This document shows positions 52,285-60,788 of a stretch of 64,000 nucleotides of DNA, one piece after another. Each line of letters starts with the position of its first letter. Position 1 is the first letter of the stretch. The notes under the pieces are model-generated. The model saw only the letters and a list, made by a program, of their open reading frames with translations. It ran no database searches and was not told the DNA's origin. The translations under genes and the position numbers were made by a program. Source of the DNA: Teretinema zuelzerae (GTDB taxonomy: Bacteria > Spirochaetota > Spirochaetia > Treponematales > Treponemataceae); assembly GCF_021021555.1 (NCBI RefSeq), contig NZ_JAINWA010000001.1, positions 1,240,001 through 1,304,000 of the forward strand, read 5' to 3'.

Positions 52285-53715
52285 TCAGAGCTTGTCGATC
52301 AGCATCGAACATTTTCCGGACGGTATCGGCAGGGTTTTCTTTTTCTGTCCGAGTATGTTGATGGTGAAATAGTAAAGCTTTTCGCTCTCCATGTGAATCT
52401 CCCACCCGCGCTGGCTTTTGTTCGACAGAATCGTGATCAGGTTGCGCTTGAGGCTGAGATTCTCTATCCCCATCACTTCAAGATTGGGAATGATCCAGTC
52501 GACGGTTTTTCTGGGCAGGGAAATAGACAAGCCGATGATGTTTTCTATCATGAGGGCGATAGTCGACAGTCCCGCGTAGGGCAGATACTGCTTGCGTGGA
52601 AAGCCCTCTTTTCCCGGCCACTGGGCAGGGCCTTCCTTCTGGGGCATGTACGCCTCCCAGAGAAAACCCTTATTGTGCTCTCCGTTGGGAGACAGCGCGT
52701 CCAGAACATAATAGAGATGGCGGATAGCGCATTCGCGTGCGAGATCCCACCGCTGATATTTTTCCAAACCCTTTACGACCATGAAGGTGAAAGGCGCGAA
52801 AACGCTTCCGCGATAGCCCATGCCGCGTTCATCGTATTCCGGATCGTCGGCCGAAAGCGACGGAAACGGATGATCCACCCCGAAGGTATGGGGGTTGAGC
52901 AAATGGGAAATGAGCTTGTCTGCCTTGTCCTCGTTCGGAATTTCGGCAAGAAGCGGCCAAAAGCCCGCGATCGTTTTCTGGGGCTGGCGGACGAGGTCCG
53001 AATCGACATCGTGGTAGAAGCCGGTTTCAGGATCCCACATGTGGGAGTTGATTCGGGTCTTCAGCGAGAAATACATTCTCTTGTACTGAAAGCTCAGTTC
53101 CTTGTCGTTGAGAATATCTCCCAGGGCGGACATATACAGCGCGTTGATCGCGAGTGCGGTGTTGAAATCGACGAGAAAGTCGGCCTTCTTCCGGGGGGAA
53201 TTGATCATGGTGGTAGCCGCGAGCGGCACCTGGTACAAGCCGCATTCCTTCTTGAAGGTCGCGTCGATCCAGGACATATACTTCTGAAGCACCGGCATGA
53301 TGTCCTTGATGCGCTTCTTGTTCGCGGACTTGTGGAACAGATTGAATTCGGCCCAGGCGAACAGCGGCATGCCGATGCCCTCGGGATTATCCTTTGAAAG
53401 AACGGGATCGCCGGTCAGCAGGTTATATTTCCAGCGGATGGCTCCGTTCTCTTCCTGATGCTCGTAGAAAAAATCAAGGCTTTGGTTGGCGTGATAGTTT
53501 CGGTTCGAATACACGAAGAAAAATGATGAGAAAATGGTCTCGAACTGGTTGAGTATTGATTCTTCCCCTTCCGGGTAGATAAAATAACCCTCGGGAGATA
53601 AGCCATTAACATCGGGTGTTACCCAATAGTCCTGCACCCAGGCCCAGCTCCGGTCATAAATATCTACAAAGTCCTGATCGTAGAAGTGGACTTTGGGGAA
53701 ATCTCGCTTGTTCAC
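52285..53715 (-). CDS. (Alpha/alpha)6-barrel glycosidase, GH63/trehalase-like
   Basis: A 476-residue cytoplasmic protein with the pattern of the GH63/GH37 superfamily, which contains trehalases, mannosidases and glucosyl/mannosylglycerate hydrolases. Relevant stretches are EESILNQFETIFSSFF, IRWKYNLLTGDPVLSKDNPEG, FNTALAINALYMSALGDI, MWDPETGFYHDVD and MGYRGSVFAPF. The substrate cannot be told. The start GTG 53715 has GGAAGGAGC. It precedes ppx by 62 bases and may be in the same operon. It is divergent from the GatB fusion. Confidence 0.6.
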   Translation of the reverse strand: MNKRDFPKVHFYDQDFVDIYDRSWAWVQDYWVTPDVNGLSPEGYFIYPEGEESILNQFETIFSSFFFVYSNRNYHANQSLDFFYEHQEENGAIRWKYNLLTGDPVLSKDNPEGIGMPLFAWAEFNLFHKSANKKRIKDIMPVLQKYMSWIDATFKKECGLYQVPLAATTMINSPRKKADFLVDFNTALAINALYMSALGDILNDKELSFQYKRMYFSLKTRINSHMWDPETGFYHDVDSDLVRQPQKTIAGFWPLLAEIPNEDKADKLISHLLNPHTFGVDHPFPSLSADDPEYDERGMGYRGSVFAPFTFMVVKGLEKYQRWDLARECAIRHLYYVLDALSPNGEHNKGFLWEAYMPQKEGPAQWPGKEGFPRKQYLPYAGLSTIALMIENIIGLSISLPRKTVDWIIPNLEVMGIENLSLKRNLITILSNKSQRGWEIHMESEKLYYFTINILGQKKKTLPIPSGKCSMLIDKL

Positions 53716-53827
53716 GCTTGCTCCTTCCGCTTTTTTAATAGCTGCGTCAATTTACAAGTGTATCATATTTTAGTGCAAAATTATATACTTGCAAGGCGAA
53801 AAAAACCTCAATATGGGGAGACGAACG

Positions 53828-56221
53828 ATGTACCAGTCAAAAGTTTTTCTGGAAGTCAGGATACTGCTTTCCACCACGGAAAAGGCTTTCTGCTCATGCC
53901 ATATCGGCAATTCCGCCGGGAGCTGCCCTGTTTGCCGACGGGAAGAAGGCGCGCTGCCGGCGGTGAATTCCCAGACTGCGCGGCGAGCGTATCTCCTTGC
54001 CCACGCCCTTGATTGCGTACTTGCCGACAAAGCGGACTACGAGCGCCCCAAGGGGAGCCCGTCGCTCCCGCCGGAATACAGCCTCTCCGGCGCGTCTCTG
54101 AAAATCGGCTCGGACGGCGCGATGGACATCGAGTTTCACCGGAGAAAAAAGCGCATCAGCATCCGGGAGGTAAGAATCGAAGAGGACGCCGGCAGGCTCA
54201 CGCACCAGAACGGGGAAACCCGCATGGATTATTCCCAGGCCGGAGCTCCGAGCATCCGCATACGCACCGGAACGGAGTTCGAACTGGGAGAAGAGACCGA
54301 AATATTCCTCACCGAACTTCGCAGACGGATTCAATACATGGGAATCCTGAAAGGCGTTCCGCCTGAAAGCGTCATCAGATGCAACGCCTACGTTTCCCTC
54401 GCCAGATATCCGAATAATCCCGACTATACCGTTAAACTCAGGAATCTCAACTCCTTCAACTTCGCCCGGAAGGCAATAAACGCCGAGCTGCACCGCCAGG
54501 AAGAGATCCTGATCTCCGGCGGAACGGTCGAGTCCGAAAGCCGCATCTGGAACGAGAGGCAGGACAGGACCGAATTCCATCAGAGCCGCGAATCCGTTTC
54601 CGCCGTCTCTACAGTGCCGCTCCAGGGAAAGCCGTCCTTCGCTTGCCCGCCCGCCCTTCTCGCCGAGCTTCGCGCGTCGGCCATCGAACATCCCTCTGAA
54701 CGGCAGAATCGCTTGATCGAAGCATGGGGAATCGCGAGAACGCGAGCAGAGTTCATCTGCGACGAAAAGTCCCGGGCCGATTTCTACGAGGAATCGATCA
54801 AGGCCGGAGCCGATCCGATGGACGCGGCGCACTGGCTGATGTCCGACATCACGGGACTGCTGCGCAAGACTGGCAAAAAAATACAGGACTCGCCGCTTTC
54901 GCCGCGCAGATTCGCGTCGATCCTCGCGCTCTACCGCGAACGCACCATCAACAGCAGAATGGCGAAACAGATCCTCCTTGCCGTCCTTGAAACCGATAAG
55001 GACCCCGCGATTCTCATGCAGGAGCACGACTGGACTCAAATCTCCGACACGACGCAGCTAAGGCTCATCGTGCAGAAAACCATTTCGGACAACCCGCTGG
55101 AAGCGAACAGGCTCCGGGACGGCGACATGGCTCCGCTCGAGTTCCTTACCGGACTGATCATGAAAAAAACCCGAGGTCTGGCGGAGCCGGGCATCGTCAA
55201 GACGCTTCTCAAGGAAGAACTCCGAATCAGCCTGGTGTACATTCTAGCGATGGGGGGAACGATCACCGGAAGCGTCGATAACGGAGAGATCATCGGAGGA
55301 GACGCGAAAATACTCCGGACGATGATCGAGCCGGAACTCACGGCAGGACACATCAGCATCGAACCGGTCGCCCCGGACCGCCTTCTCAGCGAAGAAATAC
55401 AACCGATGGATTGGGCCAGGCTCGTCCACGCGATATCCCAGAAAATCGCCTCCGGAACGGCGAACGGCATAGTGGTCACCCACGGAACCGACACCCTCGC
55501 CTACACCGCGCCCCTTATATACTGGCTTTTCGCCGATTCTCCCGTTCCCATCGTCTTTACCACGTCGAATACGCCTCCGGCCGTTCTCGAACCGGGAGCG
55601 ACCCCCGACGAGGCCAGGCTGAATCTGAACAAGGCGATACGGCTCGCACGAGAAAAAGAGCGCGGAATCTACGTCGTTTTCGGCGACAGGGTGCTCTCTC
55701 CCATCAATCTGAAATTCCTTCGGCCGGCCCTCTACGGCTTTACGAACTGGAATTCGCAGGACCAGCACCGGGGCGCCGGATTCCTCAACGGCCTGGGCGA
55801 AACAGATCCGTACGTCATGGGAAGGCTTCTTGCGGAAGCGGCCGACAGGCTTCATCTAACCAGAATATACCCGGGTTTGCGCGCGGACAGGCTGCTCGCG
55901 CTCACCGAAACCGGAGTGACGCACTTTTTCCTGGAATTGTACGAAAAGGGAACGGGCAACATGAAGGACAGCGACTATTCCCTGAAGCAGCTTCTGATCC
56001 AGGGAAGACGGCGGGGATGCAGATTCTACTGCACCTCGCAGCAGGAAGGGGTCGTCGATTTTTCGGGGTATTCAACATCGAGGCGGATGTGGCGGGAGGG
56101 CGCGATTCCGATGGGTTCGCTCACCACTGAAACCGCGATGGCGCTCTATTTCGCGGCGAGCCTCGTATGCGACTCGCTCGAGGAAATCGACGAGCTGATG
56201 GAAGCCGCCGGCCAGAACTGA
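53828..56221 (+). CDS. Fusion of degenerate GatB/GatE-like domain to asparaginase/GatD-like domain
   Basis: A 797-residue single chain. Residues 1-465 match GatB: zinc ligands Cys22/24/33/36 (FCSC...CPVC), EEDAGRL (118-124), NLNSFNFARKAI (207-218), and a complete YqeY tail to ~465. Residues 466-797 are an asparaginase: AMGGTI with Thr478, THGTDTLAYT with Thr554/Asp555, then PVPIVFT. Archaeal GatDE is the same pair as two proteins. Lost GatB features are GLEVH (here FLEVR), the tyrosine-rich FxRKNYFYPD motif and DYRYFPDPD. Ammonia-dependent tRNA amidation or a new asparaginase role is open. GGGGAG precedes the ATG. Confidence 0.88.
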   Translation: MYQSKVFLEVRILLSTTEKAFCSCHIGNSAGSCPVCRREEGALPAVNSQTARRAYLLAHALDCVLADKADYERPKGSPSLPPEYSLSGASLKIGSDGAMDIEFHRRKKRISIREVRIEEDAGRLTHQNGETRMDYSQAGAPSIRIRTGTEFELGEETEIFLTELRRRIQYMGILKGVPPESVIRCNAYVSLARYPNNPDYTVKLRNLNSFNFARKAINAELHRQEEILISGGTVESESRIWNERQDRTEFHQSRESVSAVSTVPLQGKPSFACPPALLAELRASAIEHPSERQNRLIEAWGIARTRAEFICDEKSRADFYEESIKAGADPMDAAHWLMSDITGLLRKTGKKIQDSPLSPRRFASILALYRERTINSRMAKQILLAVLETDKDPAILMQEHDWTQISDTTQLRLIVQKTISDNPLEANRLRDGDMAPLEFLTGLIMKKTRGLAEPGIVKTLLKEELRISLVYILAMGGTITGSVDNGEIIGGDAKILRTMIEPELTAGHISIEPVAPDRLLSEEIQPMDWARLVHAISQKIASGTANGIVVTHGTDTLAYTAPLIYWLFADSPVPIVFTTSNTPPAVLEPGATPDEARLNLNKAIRLAREKERGIYVVFGDRVLSPINLKFLRPALYGFTNWNSQDQHRGAGFLNGLGETDPYVMGRLLAEAADRLHLTRIYPGLRADRLLALTETGVTHFFLELYEKGTGNMKDSDYSLKQLLIQGRRRGCRFYCTSQQEGVVDFSGYSTSRRMWREGAIPMGSLTTETAMALYFAASLVCDSLEEIDELMEAAGQN

Positions 56222-56246
56222 GCCGGAAGGCTCTGCCGCCGCAGAA

Positions 56247-56318
56247 TAGCGTTTTCGCTCGGGATAGCGCATTCAGCCGGAACAACCCTTTCGCTCGGAG
56301 TAGCGCTTTCAGCCGGAA
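56247..56318. repeat. Short imperfect tandem repeat, 36-base period
   Basis: TTTCGCTCGG occurs at 56253 and 56289, and AGCCGGAA at 56275 and 56311, also 36 bases apart. Unit core: TTTCGCTCGG, two bases, TAGCGC, one base, TTCAGCCGGAA. TAGCG also recurs at 18-base spacing, so the unit may be two halves. It lies between convergent genes just after a stop codon. Confidence 0.6.
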
Positions 56319-56353
56319 AAGGCGAAAGCGCTTGTCCGCACGCGCCGCGCAGG

Positions 56354-58267
56354 CTACTGGGCGGGAGCGGCAGGAAGGGCTTCAACCTCGGGAATCGGCA
56401 CCGGCGACGGGTTTTCAGGGGAAGCGCTTTCAACGGGAGCTTCCTTGAGAACGGCGCCCGGCCATATCACGACTTCTTCAATCTCGGCCTTATGCCGCAT
56501 TTTCAGATACAGGGTGCTCGTCTCTTCGTTATAGCGGTAGCCCGAGGAATTATAGCTTTCGAAGCGGGGATCCGTGCGGAAGTCCATTCCGTAAATCTGG
56601 ATGCGGTTGAAGGGCTTCACGCCGCGGACGACCATGTAATGCGTATCGCCCTGAGGAAAGCGAACCGTGAACGAGATAGATCCGTCGGTTCGGGTTTCAG
56701 CCTTGACCGACTGGGCGCTCGTCCACGCCCAGACTCCCGGGCCGAGCGACGATGACAGGGACAGCGCGTGCGGATACCATGAGTTGCCGCTCATAACCGC
56801 CGGATACACTTCTGCCGGGTCTAAAAGCTGCTCAGCCTTCGCGACGATGCCGGACTTCTCTCCGTTTCCCTCTCCCGCTACGAGGGCGAATTTTGCCGGC
56901 AATACCGCTCTGTCCCCGCCGAAGGCGAGAAGAGAGGTCGCCAGCAGACGCCCGGCCGAAGCCCAGGCGGAGCGCGATGAAAGCGAGGCGCCGTAGCGGA
57001 TCAGGATGTTGGCGGTCTGAATGCTCAGGAGCGTATCGATCTCCGTTCCGTCCCGGCTTACATACAGCTGATCGTCTACGCGAACCAGAGCGTCCTTGAG
57101 GATGCGTTCGCACGCGTCGACGAGGGGGCTGAACGGATTCTCGGCGGCTGAAGCAATCGCCGAGTAATCCATCGACACTTCAAGAAGTCCCGCGGCCTGG
57201 CGGGGAGTCAGGCGGGATACGTCGAGCGCGACGGCCAGCCTGGACAGGTCGGTTAACAGAACGGAACTTCCGCGGTCAACGAGATAGGGCACCAGAGAAG
57301 GGAACTCGAAACAGCCGAGATCGCCTTCGGAAATCTTGCGGGATAACAGCGAACGGTCTTCGCGCTCTTTAATAATCATGCCGGCGGTCGTTTTTTCCAG
57401 ATTGTTGAAGAAGGTGTTCGTCTGCCATGTCCTCGCCCGCCCGCTTCGGTAGGATTCCGGAACGGATTCGAGCCCGGCGGCGTACATGCCGGTCCGGCCC
57501 ATTTCGGCAATATACGAAGCGACGAGGGGCTCGGTCAGCTTTCCGGCCGTTATCGAGTCCCGGAACGAGGAGAGGGAACCGGCGGCGAACCGCTCGAGGG
57601 CCTTGCGATAGGCTGCCTCGGACGCGGCCGGAATGCCGGCCAATTCCTCGATGACGAGGCCCCTCACGGGAATCCAGGTCTTATAGAGGGCAACCGGAGA
57701 AGCCCGGGTGAGATTAAGCCGGCGGATTTCCGCGCGATCGATCGCGTCGATCGGAAAGCCCGGGAAATAATACCGATGCTGGCCGCTCGCTACCAGAATC
57801 TGGGAATCGTTTTTTTCAAGCTTCGCGCTTCTGATTATCTTGTACGGCAGGGCGGCTTTCTGGTATTTTTGGGTGAGGGAAGCGGACACGCTGATTATAT
57901 CGACATCGCCCCGGGTTTCGGACGCAAACGAAAGAGAAACTGAATCGGCGAAGAATACCGTAAACGAGTCGTCGTCTCTTTTTATCGCGGTCGCTTCCAG
58001 CGAATGCTGCTTGCCTGCCGGAGTCCACACCACGAGGGGATTCTGATCGTCGAGGAAAAAATCGACGCCGTTGGCGGATACATGAAGGGGCAAAACGGGT
58101 ACAATGCTTCCGTCGCCGCCCTGAACGCCGGTGCCGGAGACGCGGAGCTTTCCGAGGGTGTAAGAAAAAGAACCGCCCGAGGTAAACTGCAGCGCGAATA
58201 TGCCGAGAATAATGCAAAGGTAGAGCGCCGTGAGACCGAAAATCCTGCGGGGAACATGCTTCATCAT
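56354..58267 (-). CDS. Large secreted or membrane-anchored protein of unknown function
   Basis: A 637-residue protein with one N-terminal membrane segment (FGLTALYLCIILGIFALQF) that anchors or exports it. The body is mixed alpha/beta without a recognised motif. The C-terminus is Pro/Ala/Glu-rich. I cannot name a family. The start lies seven bases after TACACT (TTGATT-18-TACACT), leaderless type, with two ATGs in tandem. It is divergent from the TPR lipoprotein gene. Confidence 0.7.
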   Translation of the reverse strand: MMKHVPRRIFGLTALYLCIILGIFALQFTSGGSFSYTLGKLRVSGTGVQGGDGSIVPVLPLHVSANGVDFFLDDQNPLVVWTPAGKQHSLEATAIKRDDDSFTVFFADSVSLSFASETRGDVDIISVSASLTQKYQKAALPYKIIRSAKLEKNDSQILVASGQHRYYFPGFPIDAIDRAEIRRLNLTRASPVALYKTWIPVRGLVIEELAGIPAASEAAYRKALERFAAGSLSSFRDSITAGKLTEPLVASYIAEMGRTGMYAAGLESVPESYRSGRARTWQTNTFFNNLEKTTAGMIIKEREDRSLLSRKISEGDLGCFEFPSLVPYLVDRGSSVLLTDLSRLAVALDVSRLTPRQAAGLLEVSMDYSAIASAAENPFSPLVDACERILKDALVRVDDQLYVSRDGTEIDTLLSIQTANILIRYGASLSSRSAWASAGRLLATSLLAFGGDRAVLPAKFALVAGEGNGEKSGIVAKAEQLLDPAEVYPAVMSGNSWYPHALSLSSSLGPGVWAWTSAQSVKAETRTDGSISFTVRFPQGDTHYMVVRGVKPFNRIQIYGMDFRTDPRFESYNSSGYRYNEETSTLYLKMRHKAEIEEVVIWPGAVLKEAPVESASPENPSPVPIPEVEALPAAPAQ

Positions 58268-58274
58268 TTGCCTG

Positions 58275-58304
58275 AGTGTAGCTTAAAGCGCACGGATAAA
58301 TCAA
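58275..58304 (-). promoter_or_regulatory. Leaderless-type promoter of the 56354-58267 gene
   Basis: Minus strand: TTGATT (58299-58304), 18-base spacer, TACACT (58275-58280), seven bases, ATG 58267. Confidence 0.55.
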
Positions 58305-58321
58305 TGCTGAACGAGGGATAC

Positions 58322-59785
58322 ATGAAAAAGACGAACCGGACGATCACACATACATGCGTTCTCGCATTCGCCGCGGCGGCAGTCCTGGCCGCGGTCTCCT
58401 GTAAAACAGCTCCGGAAGCCCCGCGCGGGGACGGCCCGGCCGCAAGCGAGAAACAGGAACAAGCGGCTGAAGCGTACACCCGCGCGGGGTTCGCTGAAAA
58501 CCTGAAGAGGCTTCTCGAAGAGAAGCGGTTCGAAGAAGCTCTCGCCTCCTTCCGGAACGTACCCGAAGCGGACGCTTCGTCCTTCGAATTCAGAATGATG
58601 AAGCTCTCCATCATGATTTCCGCGGAAAAGCTTGCCGAAGCCGAAGAGCTTGCCGGAGCCCTCGCGACCGAACAGCCCTCGAATACCGACGTGATGTACG
58701 CGCGCGCCGTCATCGCGACCGCCGCCGGAGACATGAAGGGCAGAACAGCCCATCTCGAGGCTGTCCTCAAGGCCGACCCGAATCACAGCCAGGCGATGAC
58801 CGGCCTCGCCCTCGATCTGTTGGGGAAGAAGAGCTATAAAAAGGCCAAGGATCTTCTGGTGAAGGCAATCGCCTCGGATCCGCAGAATTCCGACGCGCTG
58901 CTGGGCCTTGCCCGCGTCTACTACATCCAGGCCGACCTTGAGAAAGCAGGGGACACCCTGAACCTGGCACTGAAAAAAGCGCCCGAAGACAGCATCCTCT
59001 GGGCCGAGCTGGCGCGGGTGAAATCCGAAACCATGGATCTCCCCGGAGCGATCGACGACATCGAAAAAGCGATCGACATAGACTCCGACATCTACGGACA
59101 CTGGATCGATTACGGAACCTATCTCATTTCCGGCTCCAAAAAAGCGGAAGCGCGGACCGCCTTCTCCCGCGCTATAGAACTGAAGCCGGCCGAATATCTT
59201 CCCTATATATACCGGGCGGGACTGAACGACGATCTCGGCAACGAAGACGAAGCCCTCTCCGACTACCGGAAGGTGACGGAGCTCTATCCGCAGTACTTTT
59301 ATGCGGCCGAAAGCCTGGGCATTCTCCTGTGGGGACGCGGAGACTACGCGGGGGCCCGTGCGGCCTTCCTCCTCGCGCTCGAGGGAAATCCGAAAAACGT
59401 TTCCTACGCGCTCATGGCCACGCTCTGCTCCTATCGCCAGGAAAAAGAAGACGAAGCGAAAAATTTCATGGGCAAATACATCACCACCCTCGACAGAAAC
59501 AGCACCGAATATTTTCTGTGCAGGCTCTTCGTCGACCGGGCCGGAGACTCGGAAGTGCTGAACAGAATCATGAAGGAAAAGAACCTCAACACGAGAAACC
59601 GGATGCTGTTCTATTCGGCCATGTATTACGACCTCTTCCAAAACAAATCGATAGCGCAGAAATATTTCATAGAAATCGTTTCCCTCCCGGCTCCCAACTT
59701 CTTCGAATTCCGCCTGAGCCAGTGGGAGCTCAAGAGGCTCGAAAGCGCAGCTGATACGAACAGTTCCCTGTCCGTTCAAGGCTGA
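58322..59785 (+). CDS. TPR-repeat lipoprotein
   Basis: A 487-residue lipoprotein. The signal peptide (TCVLAFAAAAVLAAVSC) ends at the lipobox AVSC. The rest is built of TPR helices, with at least seven repeat-like units such as NSDALLGLARVYYIQADLEKA and DSILWAELARVKSETMDLPGA. It probably acts as a scaffold at the inner or outer membrane. GAGGGATAC precedes the ATG. It is followed ten bases later by a DHH phosphoesterase in the same operon. Confidence 0.88.
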   Translation: MKKTNRTITHTCVLAFAAAAVLAAVSCKTAPEAPRGDGPAASEKQEQAAEAYTRAGFAENLKRLLEEKRFEEALASFRNVPEADASSFEFRMMKLSIMISAEKLAEAEELAGALATEQPSNTDVMYARAVIATAAGDMKGRTAHLEAVLKADPNHSQAMTGLALDLLGKKSYKKAKDLLVKAIASDPQNSDALLGLARVYYIQADLEKAGDTLNLALKKAPEDSILWAELARVKSETMDLPGAIDDIEKAIDIDSDIYGHWIDYGTYLISGSKKAEARTAFSRAIELKPAEYLPYIYRAGLNDDLGNEDEALSDYRKVTELYPQYFYAAESLGILLWGRGDYAGARAAFLLALEGNPKNVSYALMATLCSYRQEKEDEAKNFMGKYITTLDRNSTEYFLCRLFVDRAGDSEVLNRIMKEKNLNTRNRMLFYSAMYYDLFQNKSIAQKYFIEIVSLPAPNFFEFRLSQWELKRLESAADTNSSLSVQG

Positions 59786-59795
59786 GGCTACGGAG

Positions 59796-60788
59796 ATGGA
59801 AAGGCCTCTCGAACAGCTGCGCGCGGCCCTTGATTCCAAGATTCCCGTTTTGGTTCAAACCCATGATTTTCCCGATCACGACGCGATGGGAGCCGCGTAC
59901 GCCCTGTGCGAACTGCTGCTCCGGCTCGGCTACGAGTGCTCCATAACCTACGGGGGAATGATACAGAGCATTTCCCTCGCCTCGATGATCGATCAGCTGG
60001 ACATCCCCCTGCTTGCTTTCGAGGATGCGGTGAGCGGTCCTGAACGCCAGACCATCGTAGTCGACGGCTCGCCGGCCGCCGGAACGATCAAGGCTACGGC
60101 GGGAAGGCTCGTAGGCGTCATAGACCACCACCCTTCGAGGAAACCGATGAAGTGCCCCTTCGTCGACGTGCGCACGCAGACGGGTTCGTGCAGCGCGATA
60201 ATCTGGTCGTACTGGAAAGAGGCGGGGGAAGAGCCCGACAAGACGACGGCAACGGCCCTCCTGGCCGGCATCCAGCTCGACACCGATTTTCTTTCGCGCC
60301 GGGTGAGCGCCGAGGACCTTAACGCGCACTATGATCTTTTCTTCAAGGGAAACAGCAAGCTTGCGCGAGAAGTCGTCCGCACCGCGCTCAGCCTGGAACA
60401 GCTGCCTGAAATCGGGCGGGCGCTCATGGAATTCCGCGTAAACGGCGTGTTCCTGCTCACGGAGGTCCACGGCGACTACTCGAGCGAGCTTCTGTCCGTG
60501 CTGGCGGATTTTCTGCTGCGCCTCAAGGAAATCCAGTTCGTCACTGTTATAGAAGTATCGGGCGGAGAATACCGGCTTTCCGCCAGAAGCAGGAGCCACG
60601 ACATCGACGCGGGCGAAATAATCAGGCGGGTGCTTTCCGGAAAAGGCACCGGCGGAGGACACCCCCACATGGCGGGCGGATTCATCAAACCGAATAAATA
60701 TCCCGGAGCGGAGCGGCTCCTTTTGGACATAACGAATGCTGCGGCGGAGTACAGGAGCGAAAATGAAACAGACAGTCAGGGAAATTGA
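59796..60788 (+). CDS. DHH-family phosphoesterase (NrnA-like)
   Basis: A 330-residue bacterial NrnA-type enzyme. It has the DHH motifs QTHDFPDHDAMG (here DHD replaces the usual DGD), VVDGSP, IDHHPS, and GIQLDTDFLS, then a DHHA1 domain with GTGGGHPHMAGG. Such enzymes degrade nano-RNA and pAp or cyclic dinucleotide products. GGAG precedes the ATG. It overlaps the TraB gene by 26 bases. Confidence 0.85.
   Translation: MERPLEQLRAALDSKIPVLVQTHDFPDHDAMGAAYALCELLLRLGYECSITYGGMIQSISLASMIDQLDIPLLAFEDAVSGPERQTIVVDGSPAAGTIKATAGRLVGVIDHHPSRKPMKCPFVDVRTQTGSCSAIIWSYWKEAGEEPDKTTATALLAGIQLDTDFLSRRVSAEDLNAHYDLFFKGNSKLAREVVRTALSLEQLPEIGRALMEFRVNGVFLLTEVHGDYSSELLSVLADFLLRLKEIQFVTVIEVSGGEYRLSARSRSHDIDAGEIIRRVLSGKGTGGGHPHMAGGFIKPNKYPGAERLLLDITNAAAEYRSENETDSQGN

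Noticed and set aside
53894-55039. Open frame on the minus strand opposite the GatB fusion
   Set aside because: Shadow frame; the plus strand has zinc-ribbon and YqeY motifs.
56247-56318. CRISPR array
   Set aside because: Only two imperfect tandem units without distinct spacers.
58301-59839. Long open frame on the minus strand opposite the TPR lipoprotein
   Set aside because: It is antisense shadow coding from high-GC codons; the plus-strand gene has a lipobox and clear TPR repeats.
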